The notes below the pieces were generated by a model. That model was not told where the DNA came from. It was given only the letters and a program-made list of their open reading frames with translations, and searched no databases. A stretch of DNA of 64,000 bases from an uncultured Lachnospiraceae bacterium. Lineage in GTDB: Bacteria > Bacillota > Clostridia > Lachnospirales > Lachnospiraceae. The stretch spans positions 99,851 to 163,850 of the forward strand of contig CAJTLU010000003.1 in assembly GCA_910577175.1 (NCBI GenBank). Reading direction: 5' to 3'. The translations under genes were made by a program, and so were the position numbers. Below are positions 24,872 through 33,496 of the stretch, piece after piece (within the stretch, counting starts at the first letter, position 1; every line of letters starts with the position of its first letter).

Positions 24872-25342
24872 TTAATTTATATTAGAATCTATTTGGATAT
24901 TGTACTGCGATAAGAACCGCACTATCGGCGCCGCTTCGCTCTCGCGTCCGAGCTGAAAAAGACACAGCGCAATCAGCCACCGTGTGCGTATCAGCGCATA
25001 ACGCCCGCACCTTGACGGTGCGCCGGGGTCGAGCGGTAAAAATGCCTCTGCACTGCCCGAAACTTCAAACGCCTTTAAAAGAAACTTCCTTTCCGATATC
25101 TCGTACTCGGACGGATTCCCAAACGCCTGCTCCGCACGCTTTAATTCCGCAAGCGCCTTTTCCCATTCGCCCAGCCGGAACAAGCACAATCCGCAATTAA
25201 ATGCAGTGGCAGGGTTGGATTTTTGCTTTAAATCCTTACTCAATATATAAGCCGCAGGCAGATCTCCGCAAGCAAGCGCACGATATAACGGCTCGTCTGC
25301 AGCAGCTCCTTCCATATTTTTGTTTTTACCTAGAAGCTCCAT
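24872..25342 (-). CDS. TPR-like helical repeat protein
   Basis: The 156-residue product looks like a short tetratricopeptide-type protein: AFNCGLCLFRLGEWEKALAEL and later RTRWLIALCLFQLGRESEAAP. I chose ATG 25342 because AAAGGGGGAAG precedes it; an ATG seven codons earlier, adjoining the previous stop codon, is possible but has no clear site. It sits inside the ankyrin array and probably shares its transcript. It may be an adaptor for the same partner; the function is unknown. Confidence 0.65.
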   Translation of the reverse strand: MELLGKNKNMEGAAADEPLYRALACGDLPAAYILSKDLKQKSNPATAFNCGLCLFRLGEWEKALAELKRAEQAFGNPSEYEISERKFLLKAFEVSGSAEAFLPLDPGAPSRCGRYALIRTRWLIALCLFQLGRESEAAPIVRFLSQYNIQIDSNIN

Positions 25343-25363
25343 TACTTCCCCCTTTACAGACAT

Positions 25364-26626
25364 CTACACCATAAACTCAAGAACTTGCGTAAGCCCGTTT
25401 TTCAACGCGATATCCACCACGGATTTGCCCTTTCTGTCTTTTAGCTGAAAGTTCGCGCCTTGCCGGAGGAGGTAACAGGCTTCCTCTTCGTTACGGTACT
25501 GACATAGTATCATAAGAGGAGTTTCACCATCATTATCCTGCACATCGATATCCGCGCCCGCTTTCAAAAGGGGCTCGACAAAGTCATCGTAATAAATTAC
25601 AGCCATGTGCAGGGCACTCTCTCCGTCGTTGTTCCTTACGTTTACATCTACGCCGCGCGCTAGCAAATTGTATATAATATCATCATTATAGATTGGGTCT
25701 ACTTCCTTCCCGAGACAGCTATAGCCATCTAAGGTAAGCGCGCTGATTAACAGGGTATTTCCGTTCGAATCCGTGCAATCCGGATTTTTCAGGAGCGGTA
25801 CAATTGCGGCCTTTTGTTTCTCGCACACACCCTTCTCGCCGACAGACCTATACAGAATTGAAAACATTGCCGGTGTTCCGTCAGCATCACAAAGGGTATC
25901 GTCTGCCCCCGCTTCCAGGAGCATTTTTGCCATTTCAAGATTTCCTTCGCGGCAGGCAATCGCAAACGGCGAAACACCGTACATTTTTACAGCGCCATAG
26001 CTCTCTTCTCCACCTGTCGCATCTACAGCCGCACCACGTTCCAGCAACAGTTTTGCAACCTTTTGCTTATTTGTCAGAACTGCGCACATCAACGGAGTCA
26101 TTCCGTAGCAGTTGGTATGGTCAAACTCCGCTATACCGAAGTTTTCGATAATATACACTGGCAGCCTCTGGCTTGTCTCCGGATAGGTCTCCTCGCCCCA
26201 GTCGCTGAATCTCACATTCTCAATTGCAAGCGATAAAATGGTATCACCGTAAACAGTTTCAGCATATACGTCTGCTCCAAGGTCGACTACCTTTTGAAAA
26301 ATCTCCGGCCCTATCTCCGTTTTCTCTACAAGTTTTAAAATCAGACTTTGTTTTTTTTCCAGTTTAAAATTGATGTCAAATCCTTTTGATATGAGAAATT
26401 CGAGAAACTTTATCCCCTCTTCCGCTTTCGAGATTCTATCCTCGGCTACATAAGTAAGCGCTCTTTCTATCAGATCGATAAGCTCTTCCATGTCCTCATC
26501 GTCATCAAAGTCAATTTCTGTTCCATGTTCCTCAATTATTTTATAGGCGTCCTGCGGGTTTCCATAGCAGCCTTTACCACAATAGCGAAAGCAATCTTCC
26601 AAATCCCGTAAGAGTTCTGTATCCAT
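25364..26626 (-). CDS. Ankyrin-repeat protein, paralogue 3 of 3
   Basis: The 420-residue protein has an N-terminal helical acidic domain (LEDCFRYCGKGCYGNPQDAY, then EIDFDDDEDMEELIDLIERAL) of about 80 residues and then ankyrin repeats to the end (CYGMTPLMCAVLTNKQKVAKLL; GVSPFAIACREGNLEMAKMLL; GESALHMAVIYYDDFVEPLL). It is clearly paralogous to the next two genes upstream, over its whole length. It is cytoplasmic by sequence, and protein binding is inferred. Tandem duplication with divergence of the repeat surfaces suggests each paralogue binds a different partner. Confidence 0.88.
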   Translation of the reverse strand: MDTELLRDLEDCFRYCGKGCYGNPQDAYKIIEEHGTEIDFDDDEDMEELIDLIERALTYVAEDRISKAEEGIKFLEFLISKGFDINFKLEKKQSLILKLVEKTEIGPEIFQKVVDLGADVYAETVYGDTILSLAIENVRFSDWGEETYPETSQRLPVYIIENFGIAEFDHTNCYGMTPLMCAVLTNKQKVAKLLLERGAAVDATGGEESYGAVKMYGVSPFAIACREGNLEMAKMLLEAGADDTLCDADGTPAMFSILYRSVGEKGVCEKQKAAIVPLLKNPDCTDSNGNTLLISALTLDGYSCLGKEVDPIYNDDIIYNLLARGVDVNVRNNDGESALHMAVIYYDDFVEPLLKAGADIDVQDNDGETPLMILCQYRNEEEACYLLRQGANFQLKDRKGKSVVDIALKNGLTQVLEFMV

Positions 26627-26664
26627 GTTTCTCTCCTTTTCACATACATTTTACGCTTCATAAA

Positions 26665-27909
26665 TTACATCATAAGCTCCAGAACATCCGTAAGTCCATT
26701 TTCCACCGCAATATCCACCGCCGATTTTCCTTCTTTGTTTTTTATATTAATGTCAGCGCCTTTGCGGATGAGCAGACGTGCTTCCTTTTCGCTGTTATGC
26801 ATACATTCTATGATAAGCGCGGTATTGCCTTCGTTGTCCTGCGCATTGATATCCGCACCCGCACTTAAAAGCTCCTTAATAATGTTACTCCAGGATTCTG
26901 CTGCAAAATGCAACGCGCGTTTCCCTTCATTATTTACGGCGTTTACATTGACGCCGCGCTCAATCAGCATGCTCATTAAGGCTTTGTTGTTAAACGGAGA
27001 GGTTTTTTTATCCCGCGAATAATCATAAAAGACCATCGATTTCATCAGAAGGGTATTTCCATCGGAATCGGCAAAATCAAGGTTTTTCAAAAGAGCTACA
27101 ATCTGAGCCTTACGGTCGTCGATTTCTTTTCTCTGCTCTACAGTTGCATCACTATAGTCAAAAGATTGATATATGAGCGAAAACAGTGCCGGAGTCCCTT
27201 CCGCGTCACAAATCGTCTCGTCCGCTCCCGCATCTAAGAGCTTCTTTACAATTTCTACATTAACGTCACGTAATGCAAGTGCAAGCGGCGAAACGCCGTA
27301 CATTTTCATCCAGTAGCTGCAGCCGCCTGTAAACTGTCCGCCTGTTGCGTTCACATCAGAGCCATGCTTTAAAAGCGCATCGACCAGATTCGGCTTATCT
27401 TCCATTACGGCATACATCAAAGGGGTGATGCCATATCCGTCCGGATGGTCAAGTCTGGATAAATCAAAATTCTCGACAAGATACAGCGGAAGCCTTTCGT
27501 TGATACCTGCCGAACGCGTAAGTACATTACTGCCAGAAGTCGTCTCGGAATATACGTCCGCGCCGAGGTCGACTACCTTTTGGAAGATTTCCGGCTTTAT
27601 CTCACCTTCTGCAAGAGCTAAGATAAGACATTCTCTTCTTTCCAGTTTAAAGTTAATGTCAAATCCTTTTGACATGAGAAATCCAAGAAACTTTACCCCC
27701 TCTTCCGCTTTCGAAATTCTGTCCTCGGCTTTATAAGTAAGCGCCATTTCTATCAGCTCGATAAGCCCTTCCATATCATCATCATCATCAAAGTCAATTT
27801 CCGTTCCATGTTCCTCAATTAATTTATAGGCGTCCTGCGGGTTTCCATAATATCCACTGCCACAATAGCGGAAGCAATCTTCCAACTCCTGTAAAAGCTC
27901 TCTATTCAT
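26665..27909 (-). CDS. Ankyrin-repeat protein, paralogue 2 of 3
   Basis: The 414-residue protein shares the N-terminal module (LEDCFRYCGSGYYGNPQDAY; EIDFDDDDDMEGLIELIEMAL) with the gene downstream, and in its central and C-terminal repeats is closest to the gene upstream (DHPDGYGITPLMYAV; QFTGGCSYWMKMYGVSPLA; LMKSMVFYDYSRDKKTSPF). This mosaic similarity points to recombination or gene conversion among the paralogues. Start follows AAAAGGAGAG. Role unknown; protein binding inferred. Confidence 0.88.
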   Translation of the reverse strand: MNRELLQELEDCFRYCGSGYYGNPQDAYKLIEEHGTEIDFDDDDDMEGLIELIEMALTYKAEDRISKAEEGVKFLGFLMSKGFDINFKLERRECLILALAEGEIKPEIFQKVVDLGADVYSETTSGSNVLTRSAGINERLPLYLVENFDLSRLDHPDGYGITPLMYAVMEDKPNLVDALLKHGSDVNATGGQFTGGCSYWMKMYGVSPLALALRDVNVEIVKKLLDAGADETICDAEGTPALFSLIYQSFDYSDATVEQRKEIDDRKAQIVALLKNLDFADSDGNTLLMKSMVFYDYSRDKKTSPFNNKALMSMLIERGVNVNAVNNEGKRALHFAAESWSNIIKELLSAGADINAQDNEGNTALIIECMHNSEKEARLLIRKGADINIKNKEGKSAVDIAVENGLTDVLELMM

Positions 27910-27946
27910 GTTCTCTCCTTTTCACATACGTTGTACGCCCTGTGTT

Positions 27947-29212
27947 TTATATGAGAAGCTCCAGAATATCCGCAAGTCCTTTTTCCGCCGCAATATCCGC
28001 CGCCGATTTTCCTTTTTTGTTTTTTATATTAACATCAGCACCCTTACGGATGAGCAGACGTGCTTCCTTTTCCCTGCCCTCCATACATACTATGATAAGC
28101 GCGGTATTACCTTCGTTGTCCTGCGCATCGATTTCCGCACCTGCCTTTAAAAGCTCCTTAATAATGTCACCCCAGGATTCTGCTGCAAAATGCAGCGGGC
28201 GCTTTCCTGCATTATTTGCGGCGTTTACATTAGCACCGCACTGGATCAGCATGCTCATCAAAGCTTTGTTGTCAAACGGAGAGGTTTTTTTATCCCACGA
28301 ATAATCATAAAAGACCATCGATTTCATCAAAAGGGTATTTCCATTGGAATCAGCACAATCAAGGTTTTTCAAAAGGGGTACAAGCTGGCTCTTACGGTTG
28401 TCGATTTCAATGGTCTGCGGCACGCTTTTATCCTTATAATCAAAAGAATGATATACGAGCGAGAACAATGCCGGGGTTCCTTCCGCATCACAAATTGTTT
28501 CGTCCGCTCCCGCATCTAACAGCTTCTTCGCAATTTCTACATTAGCGTCACGGAATGCAAGCGCAAGCGGCGAAACGCCGTACATCTTCATCCAATAGCT
28601 GCAGCCGCCTGCAAACTGCCCACCTGTTGCGTTCACATCAGCGCCGTGCTTTAAAAGCGAATCGACCAGATTCGGCTTATTTTTTATTACAGCATACATC
28701 AAAGGGGTGATACCATATCCGTCCGGATGGTCAAGACTGGACAAATCAAAATTCTCGACAATATACAGCGGAAGTCTTTCGCTTATTTCAAGGTCTTTTT
28801 TAAACAAGCTTTTAAACTCAGCCTTTGCTGAACGAGTAAGTACATTGTTTCCACTGGTCGTTTCGGAGTATACATCCGCACCAAGGTCAACCACCTTCTG
28901 GAAGACTTCCGGCTCTACCGCTCTTTCCGCAAGACCCAGGATAAGGCATTCTTTTTTCCCCATCTTAAAATTGATATCAAACCCTTTGGATATCAGGAAC
29001 TCCAGAAGACGGATGGCCTCTTCCGGCTGGTCTGTTCCATCGTTGCCTTGATATAACAGCGCCCGTTCCAGAATCTCAATCAATTTCCTCATATCGTCAT
29101 CGTCGTCGAAGTCAATGCTGTTCAAATTATCCTCGACAAGTTTGCAGGCCTCCTGCGGCTTACCCCAAAAGCTAAAACAATTTTCCAAGTCTCTAAAAAA
29201 CTGGGTATTCAT
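27947..29212 (-). CDS. Ankyrin-repeat protein, paralogue 1 of 3
   Basis: First gene of the array, 421 residues. The N-terminal module is more divergent (LENCFSFWGKPQEACKLVED; SIDFDDDDDMRKLIEILERAL), but most ankyrin repeats match the next gene downstream closely (QFAGGCSYWMKMYGVSPLA; LMKSMVFYDYSWDKKTSPFD; GKRPLHFAAESWGDIIKELL). It has GGAGGTAGG before the ATG and a promoter at 29373-29345. No secretion signal. Cytoplasmic binding protein of unknown partner. Confidence 0.88.
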   Translation of the reverse strand: MNTQFFRDLENCFSFWGKPQEACKLVEDNLNSIDFDDDDDMRKLIEILERALLYQGNDGTDQPEEAIRLLEFLISKGFDINFKMGKKECLILGLAERAVEPEVFQKVVDLGADVYSETTSGNNVLTRSAKAEFKSLFKKDLEISERLPLYIVENFDLSSLDHPDGYGITPLMYAVIKNKPNLVDSLLKHGADVNATGGQFAGGCSYWMKMYGVSPLALAFRDANVEIAKKLLDAGADETICDAEGTPALFSLVYHSFDYKDKSVPQTIEIDNRKSQLVPLLKNLDCADSNGNTLLMKSMVFYDYSWDKKTSPFDNKALMSMLIQCGANVNAANNAGKRPLHFAAESWGDIIKELLKAGAEIDAQDNEGNTALIIVCMEGREKEARLLIRKGADVNIKNKKGKSAADIAAEKGLADILELLI

Positions 29213-29344
29213 TATCCTACCTCCATAAAATTGTCTAAATAATTTCTATTTATTTCAGAAACTAAAACGTAATGTCAAAAGCGGTACCATGGCGCTCCCT
29301 TCAATTAGGATACCGACCAGGGTATTTAAGCTTTTAACATAAGT

Positions 29345-29373
29345 AATATACCACAATTTATGGAAAAAAGCAA
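29345..29373 (-). promoter_or_regulatory. Promoter of the ankyrin array
   Basis: TTGCTT (29373-29368) and TATATT (29350-29345) are 17 bp apart on the minus strand. The untranslated leader is about 125 nt. Confidence 0.65.
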
Positions 29374-29419
29374 GTATACACCTTGTCCCGTCTCTGTTGC
29401 GGCCCCCTGCAAAAACACA

Positions 29420-30967
29420 TTACTGCAGCGTATCTTCCCGGGAAAGCAAAATGACTTTTGTCGCAACCTTTTCACAAAATCGTGCATCATGTTCCACAAA
29501 CAACATCGTCGGCTGGTATTCCACAAGCAATTTTTCAATCTGCATTCTTGAAAATACGTCGATATAGTTTAATGGTTCATCCCATATATAAAGATGCGCC
29601 GGAGTCAGCAGACTTGCCGCCAGCAACACTTTCTTTTTCTGACCTTCCGAATAGGTTTCCATATTCTTAAAAAGCTGCTCCCGTTCAAAATCAAGCTGCC
29701 GGAGTATCGTACATAACAAGCTCTGATTCAGGTTATATTGTTTGCAAAACGCTGTAATATCGCCTTTTAAGCCTGATGCATCCTGTCCGACATAGGAAAT
29801 CACAAGACCTGGCGCCGTTTCACACACGCCTTCCTCTGAAATGGTCCCACCTGTACTAGCGAAATCTGCTTTCTGTAAAATCATCTTAATAAGCGTTGAC
29901 TTCCCACAGCCATTTTTCCCGGACAGCGCAATCCGGTCACCTTTGTTAATAGTAAAGGTGACATCTTTAAAAACAGGACACTCTGCATCCGCATATCTTA
30001 AGCTATACTCTCTTATATTTGCAAACACGTTCTTATGATGCGTAAGCTGAACTAACTTTAAATCAACCGGCGTTTCTATATCTTGCAAAAGTCCCTCCTT
30101 TTCCTCTATCTCCCGGCTGATTCTCTGTTCCATCTGTTTTACCCTGCTCTGCATCTTTTTGGTCTTTGCACCAATAAATGACCTTGTATTGATACACCTG
30201 TCATGCTCCTTGATCGGACTAAATCCTATCTTGCTACGCTCGTTCCGGTCTGCCCACTGCGATGCGCGCGCTGCCGCCTGTTTCAGCTTTTGAATCTCCT
30301 TCTGATGCTTTTCATTCTCCGCTACGGCAAACCGGTCCTTCCGCTGCTTATTCTCCCACCAGCTGGAAAAGCTGCCGTTCTGCACTTCAATGCTTCCCCG
30401 GTTCAGGACTAAGCAATGGTCTGTGCAGGCATCCAGCAGATCTCTGTCATGGGAGACAAGAAGAAATCCTTTCTTTGATGCCAGATATCGTTTTACCATT
30501 TCCCTGGCTTCCTGGTCCAGATGATTGGTCGGCTCATCAATCAGCAAAAAATCATTCTCACCGGAAAACAAGACTGCCAATAAAATTTTTGTTTGCTCAC
30601 CCGGGCTCAATGTCTGATATGGCCTGTAAAGGATTTCCGTACCTTCCCCTAATTTCTCCAGTTCACATATGACACGCCATGCTTCACATCCCTCTTTCAG
30701 TTCCTCCATAAAATCAGCCACTGGTAATTCCATCCGGCGTTCTGTAATCTTATATGGAAAATAATCAAATCTTGCCGACGTCTCTATGGAACCCTGATAT
30801 GCATATTTTCCCAATAATAAATTCAAAAAGGTTGTTTTTCCTTTTCCGTTTCTCCCTATGAAGCCTAGTTTCCAATTTGTATCAATTGAGAATGATACAT
30901 CCTCAAAAATAGAATCAAAACTCCCATCATAATAAAACGTAAGATGACTTATCCGTACTTGTGCCAT
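29420..30967 (-). CDS. ABC-F ribosomal protection protein, Lsa-like
   Basis: The 515-residue protein has two ABC nucleotide-binding domains and no membrane segment, as in ABC-F translation factors. Domain 1 has GFIGRNGKGKTTFL, LSPGEQTKILLA and LLIDEPTNHLD; domain 2 has ALSGKNGCGKSTLI, YSEGQKKKVLLAA and YIWDEPLNYID. The N-terminal style (LTFYYDGSFDSIFEDVSF...TNWKLGFIGRNGKGKT) resembles Lsa proteins, which dislodge lincosamides, pleuromutilins and streptogramin A from the ribosome. Start at 30967 was chosen because GAGGAGG is eight bases upstream. The attenuator-like leader (31107-31230) supports drug-induced expression. Actual resistance spectrum is not readable. Confidence 0.88.
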   Translation of the reverse strand: MAQVRISHLTFYYDGSFDSIFEDVSFSIDTNWKLGFIGRNGKGKTTFLNLLLGKYAYQGSIETSARFDYFPYKITERRMELPVADFMEELKEGCEAWRVICELEKLGEGTEILYRPYQTLSPGEQTKILLAVLFSGENDFLLIDEPTNHLDQEAREMVKRYLASKKGFLLVSHDRDLLDACTDHCLVLNRGSIEVQNGSFSSWWENKQRKDRFAVAENEKHQKEIQKLKQAAARASQWADRNERSKIGFSPIKEHDRCINTRSFIGAKTKKMQSRVKQMEQRISREIEEKEGLLQDIETPVDLKLVQLTHHKNVFANIREYSLRYADAECPVFKDVTFTINKGDRIALSGKNGCGKSTLIKMILQKADFASTGGTISEEGVCETAPGLVISYVGQDASGLKGDITAFCKQYNLNQSLLCTILRQLDFEREQLFKNMETYSEGQKKKVLLAASLLTPAHLYIWDEPLNYIDVFSRMQIEKLLVEYQPTMLFVEHDARFCEKVATKVILLSREDTLQ

Positions 30968-31087
30968 ATCCATTCCTCCTCGCAAAAATAGAAAACTGTT
31001 CGCTGCCAAAAGGTCTGTTCCATACTATCACCTTGCAATGGGAAGGATGACATCGATTACTATCGCTTACCTTAATTTTGCGCACAC

Positions 31088-31230
31088 AAAAAGAGAGGTT
31101 ATGAGAACATAATCCACTTTTGGCAACATGATAAACAGTATGTCCGACGTTCTCCATACCGTTAAAAACCTCATGCAATCAAAAGCAGACTATCTTCTCA
31201 TCTTTTCACCTCTCTCTTTCAGATACTGCC
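31088..31230 (-). promoter_or_regulatory. Attenuator-like leader of the ABC-F gene
   Basis: The transcript begins near 31224. The ribosome-binding site and start of a three-codon ORF (GAGAGGT...ATGAGAA, 31216-31195) are complementary to TTCTCAT-A-ACCTCTC (31106-31092), followed by TTTTT, giving a terminator-like hairpin across a loop of about 90 nt. A second pairing, GTTGCCAAAAG with CTTTTGGCAGC nearer the gene, could form an alternative. If a drug-stalled ribosome occupies the leader ORF, the terminator arm is masked and transcription continues. The pairings are seen; the mechanism is inferred from known ABC-F and erm leaders. Confidence 0.6.
31190..31201 (-). CDS. Three-residue leader peptide (MRR)
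   Basis: AGAGGTGAAAAG is followed by ATG AGA AGA TAG. This is a complete three-codon ORF with a good ribosome-binding site, about 25 nt into the ABC-F transcript. Very short upstream ORFs of this kind are described in drug-responsive leaders of ABC-F genes. Confidence 0.55.
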   Translation of the reverse strand: MRR

Positions 31231-31259
31231 ATTTTAACATTATTATTTTCTTTTGTCAA
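31231..31259 (-). promoter_or_regulatory. Promoter of the ABC-F gene
   Basis: A perfect TTGACA (31259-31254) and TAAAAT (31236-31231) are 17 bp apart on the minus strand. The strong promoter fits a gene held in check by attenuation. Confidence 0.8.
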
Positions 31260-31397
31260 CAAAGGCTGCACTTAAGTTTTCGCATCTTTTAGCAATTCCG
31301 CGAAGTCCCGGAGACTGTGCAGGATTACAATAACTCCTGATTTCTTCATACCAGCTTCACATAAGTATGTTATACTTAGGAAAAGGAGGCGCTTTTT

Positions 31398-32060
31398 ATG
31401 TATGATATATTGGTTGTTGAAGATGACCGCAATACAAATCAGGTCATCTGTGAATTTCTGAAAGCCGCAGGATATGCTGTTACTGCTGTGTATAATGGAG
31501 AATCCGCTATTTCTTGCTTCTGCGAAAAGCATTATGATTTAGTCGTGCTTGATATTATGCTTCCGAAAAAGAACGGCATGGAAGTTCTGAAGGAACTCCG
31601 AAGCCTGTCAAATGTACCGGTAATTATGCTTACTGCATTAGCAGACGAATATACCCAGGTCAAAAGCTTCGATTTGCAGGCGGATGAATATGTAACAAAA
31701 CCTTTTTCTGCAATTGTTCTGACTAAGCGTGTTTCTGCTATGCTCCGGAGAAATCATCCGATGGATAAAAAGGTGGTTACCTTTGAAAATATCACCGTTG
31801 ATTTTTCTGCATATACCGTTGCAAAAGACGGTATACCGCTTTCTCTGACAACAAAAGAATTTGAAATTTTAAAAGTCCTGATGGAACATCAGGGCCACGT
31901 GCTGTCGCGTATGCAGATTCTAACCATGGTATGGAGCTATGACAGTGACATATCCGACCGCATTGTAGATACGCATATCAAAAACCTGAGAAAAAAGTTG
32001 GACTGTGCTTCTATTTTGACAGTCAAAGGGATTGGATATAAATTCGAGGTATCAGAATGA
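31398..32060 (+). CDS. OmpR/PhoB-family response regulator
   Basis: The 220-residue regulator has a receiver domain with phospho-acceptor Asp52 (DLVVLDIMLPKKNG) and a C-terminal winged-helix domain (SLTTKEFEILKVLMEHQGHVLS; VDTHIKNLRKKL). It overlaps the following kinase gene by four bases and heads a four-gene unit ending in an ABC exporter, an arrangement typical of Bce-, Vra- or Van-like systems that answer cell-envelope peptides. The likely target is the symmetrical site before the permease gene (33454-33479). Its own upstream region has a TATACT -10 but no clear -35, consistent with activation. Confidence 0.92.
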   Translation: MYDILVVEDDRNTNQVICEFLKAAGYAVTAVYNGESAISCFCEKHYDLVVLDIMLPKKNGMEVLKELRSLSNVPVIMLTALADEYTQVKSFDLQADEYVTKPFSAIVLTKRVSAMLRRNHPMDKKVVTFENITVDFSAYTVAKDGIPLSLTTKEFEILKVLMEHQGHVLSRMQILTMVWSYDSDISDRIVDTHIKNLRKKLDCASILTVKGIGYKFEVSE

Positions 32061-33430
32061 AACATATGAAGCTCTTTCCAAAAACATTTTTGCATTGTGT
32101 CAGCCTGATGATTGGCGTTATCTCAATTGCTTTTCTATTGATTTATATGCTGCTGCCGGCATTTTACCGCCACTACAAGCAGCACGAAATTGACAGCGCG
32201 GCAAAGCTGCTTACAAAAGAATTACAGCGTCTCCCGCTAGAAGAAGCAAGTTCTGTTATTGTACCTTTTGCTACGCAGAAGAACTTCGGCTACACGGCGA
32301 CGGACCGAAACGGAGAAATAATCAGTTCGATGGGAACCGGAATGAGCGTTCACCTTTTTGGCAGTATGGAAGGTTCCGGGGAAGACAGCACTACCATCCG
32401 TAAGGATATTGACTACCTCCAAAGCGAAACCTCCTTTTATACTGCAGACAATCAGTATGTCTGTCTGAACCTGAACGTATCCTTACAGCCAATTGAGGAT
32501 GCCGTTTCCGTTTTGATTTTACTGCTCCCGATAGTACTTCTGATATGCGTTTTACTTTCTGTCTCTGTTTCCTGGATTTATGCAAAAGGAGTTGTAAAGC
32601 CGATACAAAAGATTACGGATACCACCGTCAGCATGAGAACGCTTTCGCCGGATATAAAATGCCAGATTGACCGGGGCGATGAAATCGGAGCCTTGTCTCA
32701 GAATGTAAACGAACTATATCACCGGCTGCTTGATACGATTATAACCTTAGAGAAAAAAATGGATGAAGTAAAAAAAGCAGAACAGGAAAAGCTGGATTTT
32801 TTGCTTCTGGCATCCCATGAATTGAAAACGCCCGTGACTGCCGTTCGCGGAATGATAGACGGAATGTTATACAACATAGGGATTTATAAGGACCGGGATA
32901 CTTATCTGAAAGAATGCCAGGCCGTACTCGAAAATCTTACAAATTTAATTTGCAGTATTCTTGAAACCTCAAAACTGGACGCGGCTGCCGCTGCACAGAA
33001 TAAAACGGCAATCCCTGCGGGAGACCTGCTTCGAAAGGTTATGGCGGATTACTCCGCCATTGCACAAAGCCGCAATTTGAACATCAGCCTGCAGACCGAA
33101 CCTGATTTTCAAGTGATTGTTTCCGCTGAACTGATTCAAAAGGTACTGTCGAATGTTCTTTCCAATGCAGTAAAATATACGGATGAGGGCAAAAATATAC
33201 GCATCTATTTACGTGGGAAATCGGTTATTATTGAAAATGAATGTATCCCCTTATCCCAAAACGAACTTTCGCATATCGGCGAACCATTTTATCATCCGGA
33301 CGGACAGGACTCCCATGCTGACAGTACCGGGCTCGGGTTATATTTTACAGACCGTATCCTTAGCGCCTGTAACCTGCAATATTCTTTTTTACCCTATGAA
33401 AATGGCATGCGGTTCACGCTAAACTTCTAA
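32057..33430 (+). CDS. Sensor histidine kinase
   Basis: The 457-residue kinase has a first membrane helix (about 12-34), an extracytoplasmic sensor of roughly 115 residues, a second helix (about 150-175), a HAMP region (VKPIQKITDTT), the phosphorylated His254 in LASHELKTPVTAVRG, and an ATPase domain (NVLSNAVKYTDEGKNI in part; DSTGLGLYFTDRIL). It should phosphorylate the regulator encoded just before it. The sensor domain is much larger than in intramembrane BceS kinases, so it may sense its ligand directly rather than only through the transporter. Confidence 0.92.
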   Translation: MKHMKLFPKTFLHCVSLMIGVISIAFLLIYMLLPAFYRHYKQHEIDSAAKLLTKELQRLPLEEASSVIVPFATQKNFGYTATDRNGEIISSMGTGMSVHLFGSMEGSGEDSTTIRKDIDYLQSETSFYTADNQYVCLNLNVSLQPIEDAVSVLILLLPIVLLICVLLSVSVSWIYAKGVVKPIQKITDTTVSMRTLSPDIKCQIDRGDEIGALSQNVNELYHRLLDTIITLEKKMDEVKKAEQEKLDFLLLASHELKTPVTAVRGMIDGMLYNIGIYKDRDTYLKECQAVLENLTNLICSILETSKLDAAAAAQNKTAIPAGDLLRKVMADYSAIAQSRNLNISLQTEPDFQVIVSAELIQKVLSNVLSNAVKYTDEGKNIRIYLRGKSVIIENECIPLSQNELSHIGEPFYHPDGQDSHADSTGLGLYFTDRILSACNLQYSFLPYENGMRFTLNF

Positions 33431-33453
33431 AAAAATCTGTAACTCCATACAGA

Positions 33454-33479
33454 CACCATTTTGCAACAGTATAATGGTG
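33454..33479. promoter_or_regulatory. Internal promoter/operator before the ABC transporter genes
   Basis: CACCATT (33454-33460) and AATGGTG (33473-33479) form a 7-bp inverted repeat that covers a consensus TATAAT at 33470-33475. No good -35 is present, so this looks like a regulated internal promoter for the permease and ATPase genes, plausibly bound by the adjacent response regulator or a partner. Confidence 0.45.
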
Positions 33480-33496
33480 CATAAAGGAGGTACAGA

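Noticed and set aside
30927..31178. Minus-strand frame of about 83 codons in the ABC-F leader
   Set aside because: No ribosome-binding site, it overlaps the pairing elements of the attenuator, and it crosses the real start of the ABC-F gene.
31272..31532. 86-codon minus-strand frame over the start of the response regulator
   Set aside because: It overlaps a clear receiver domain on the plus strand and has no family resemblance or ribosome-binding site.
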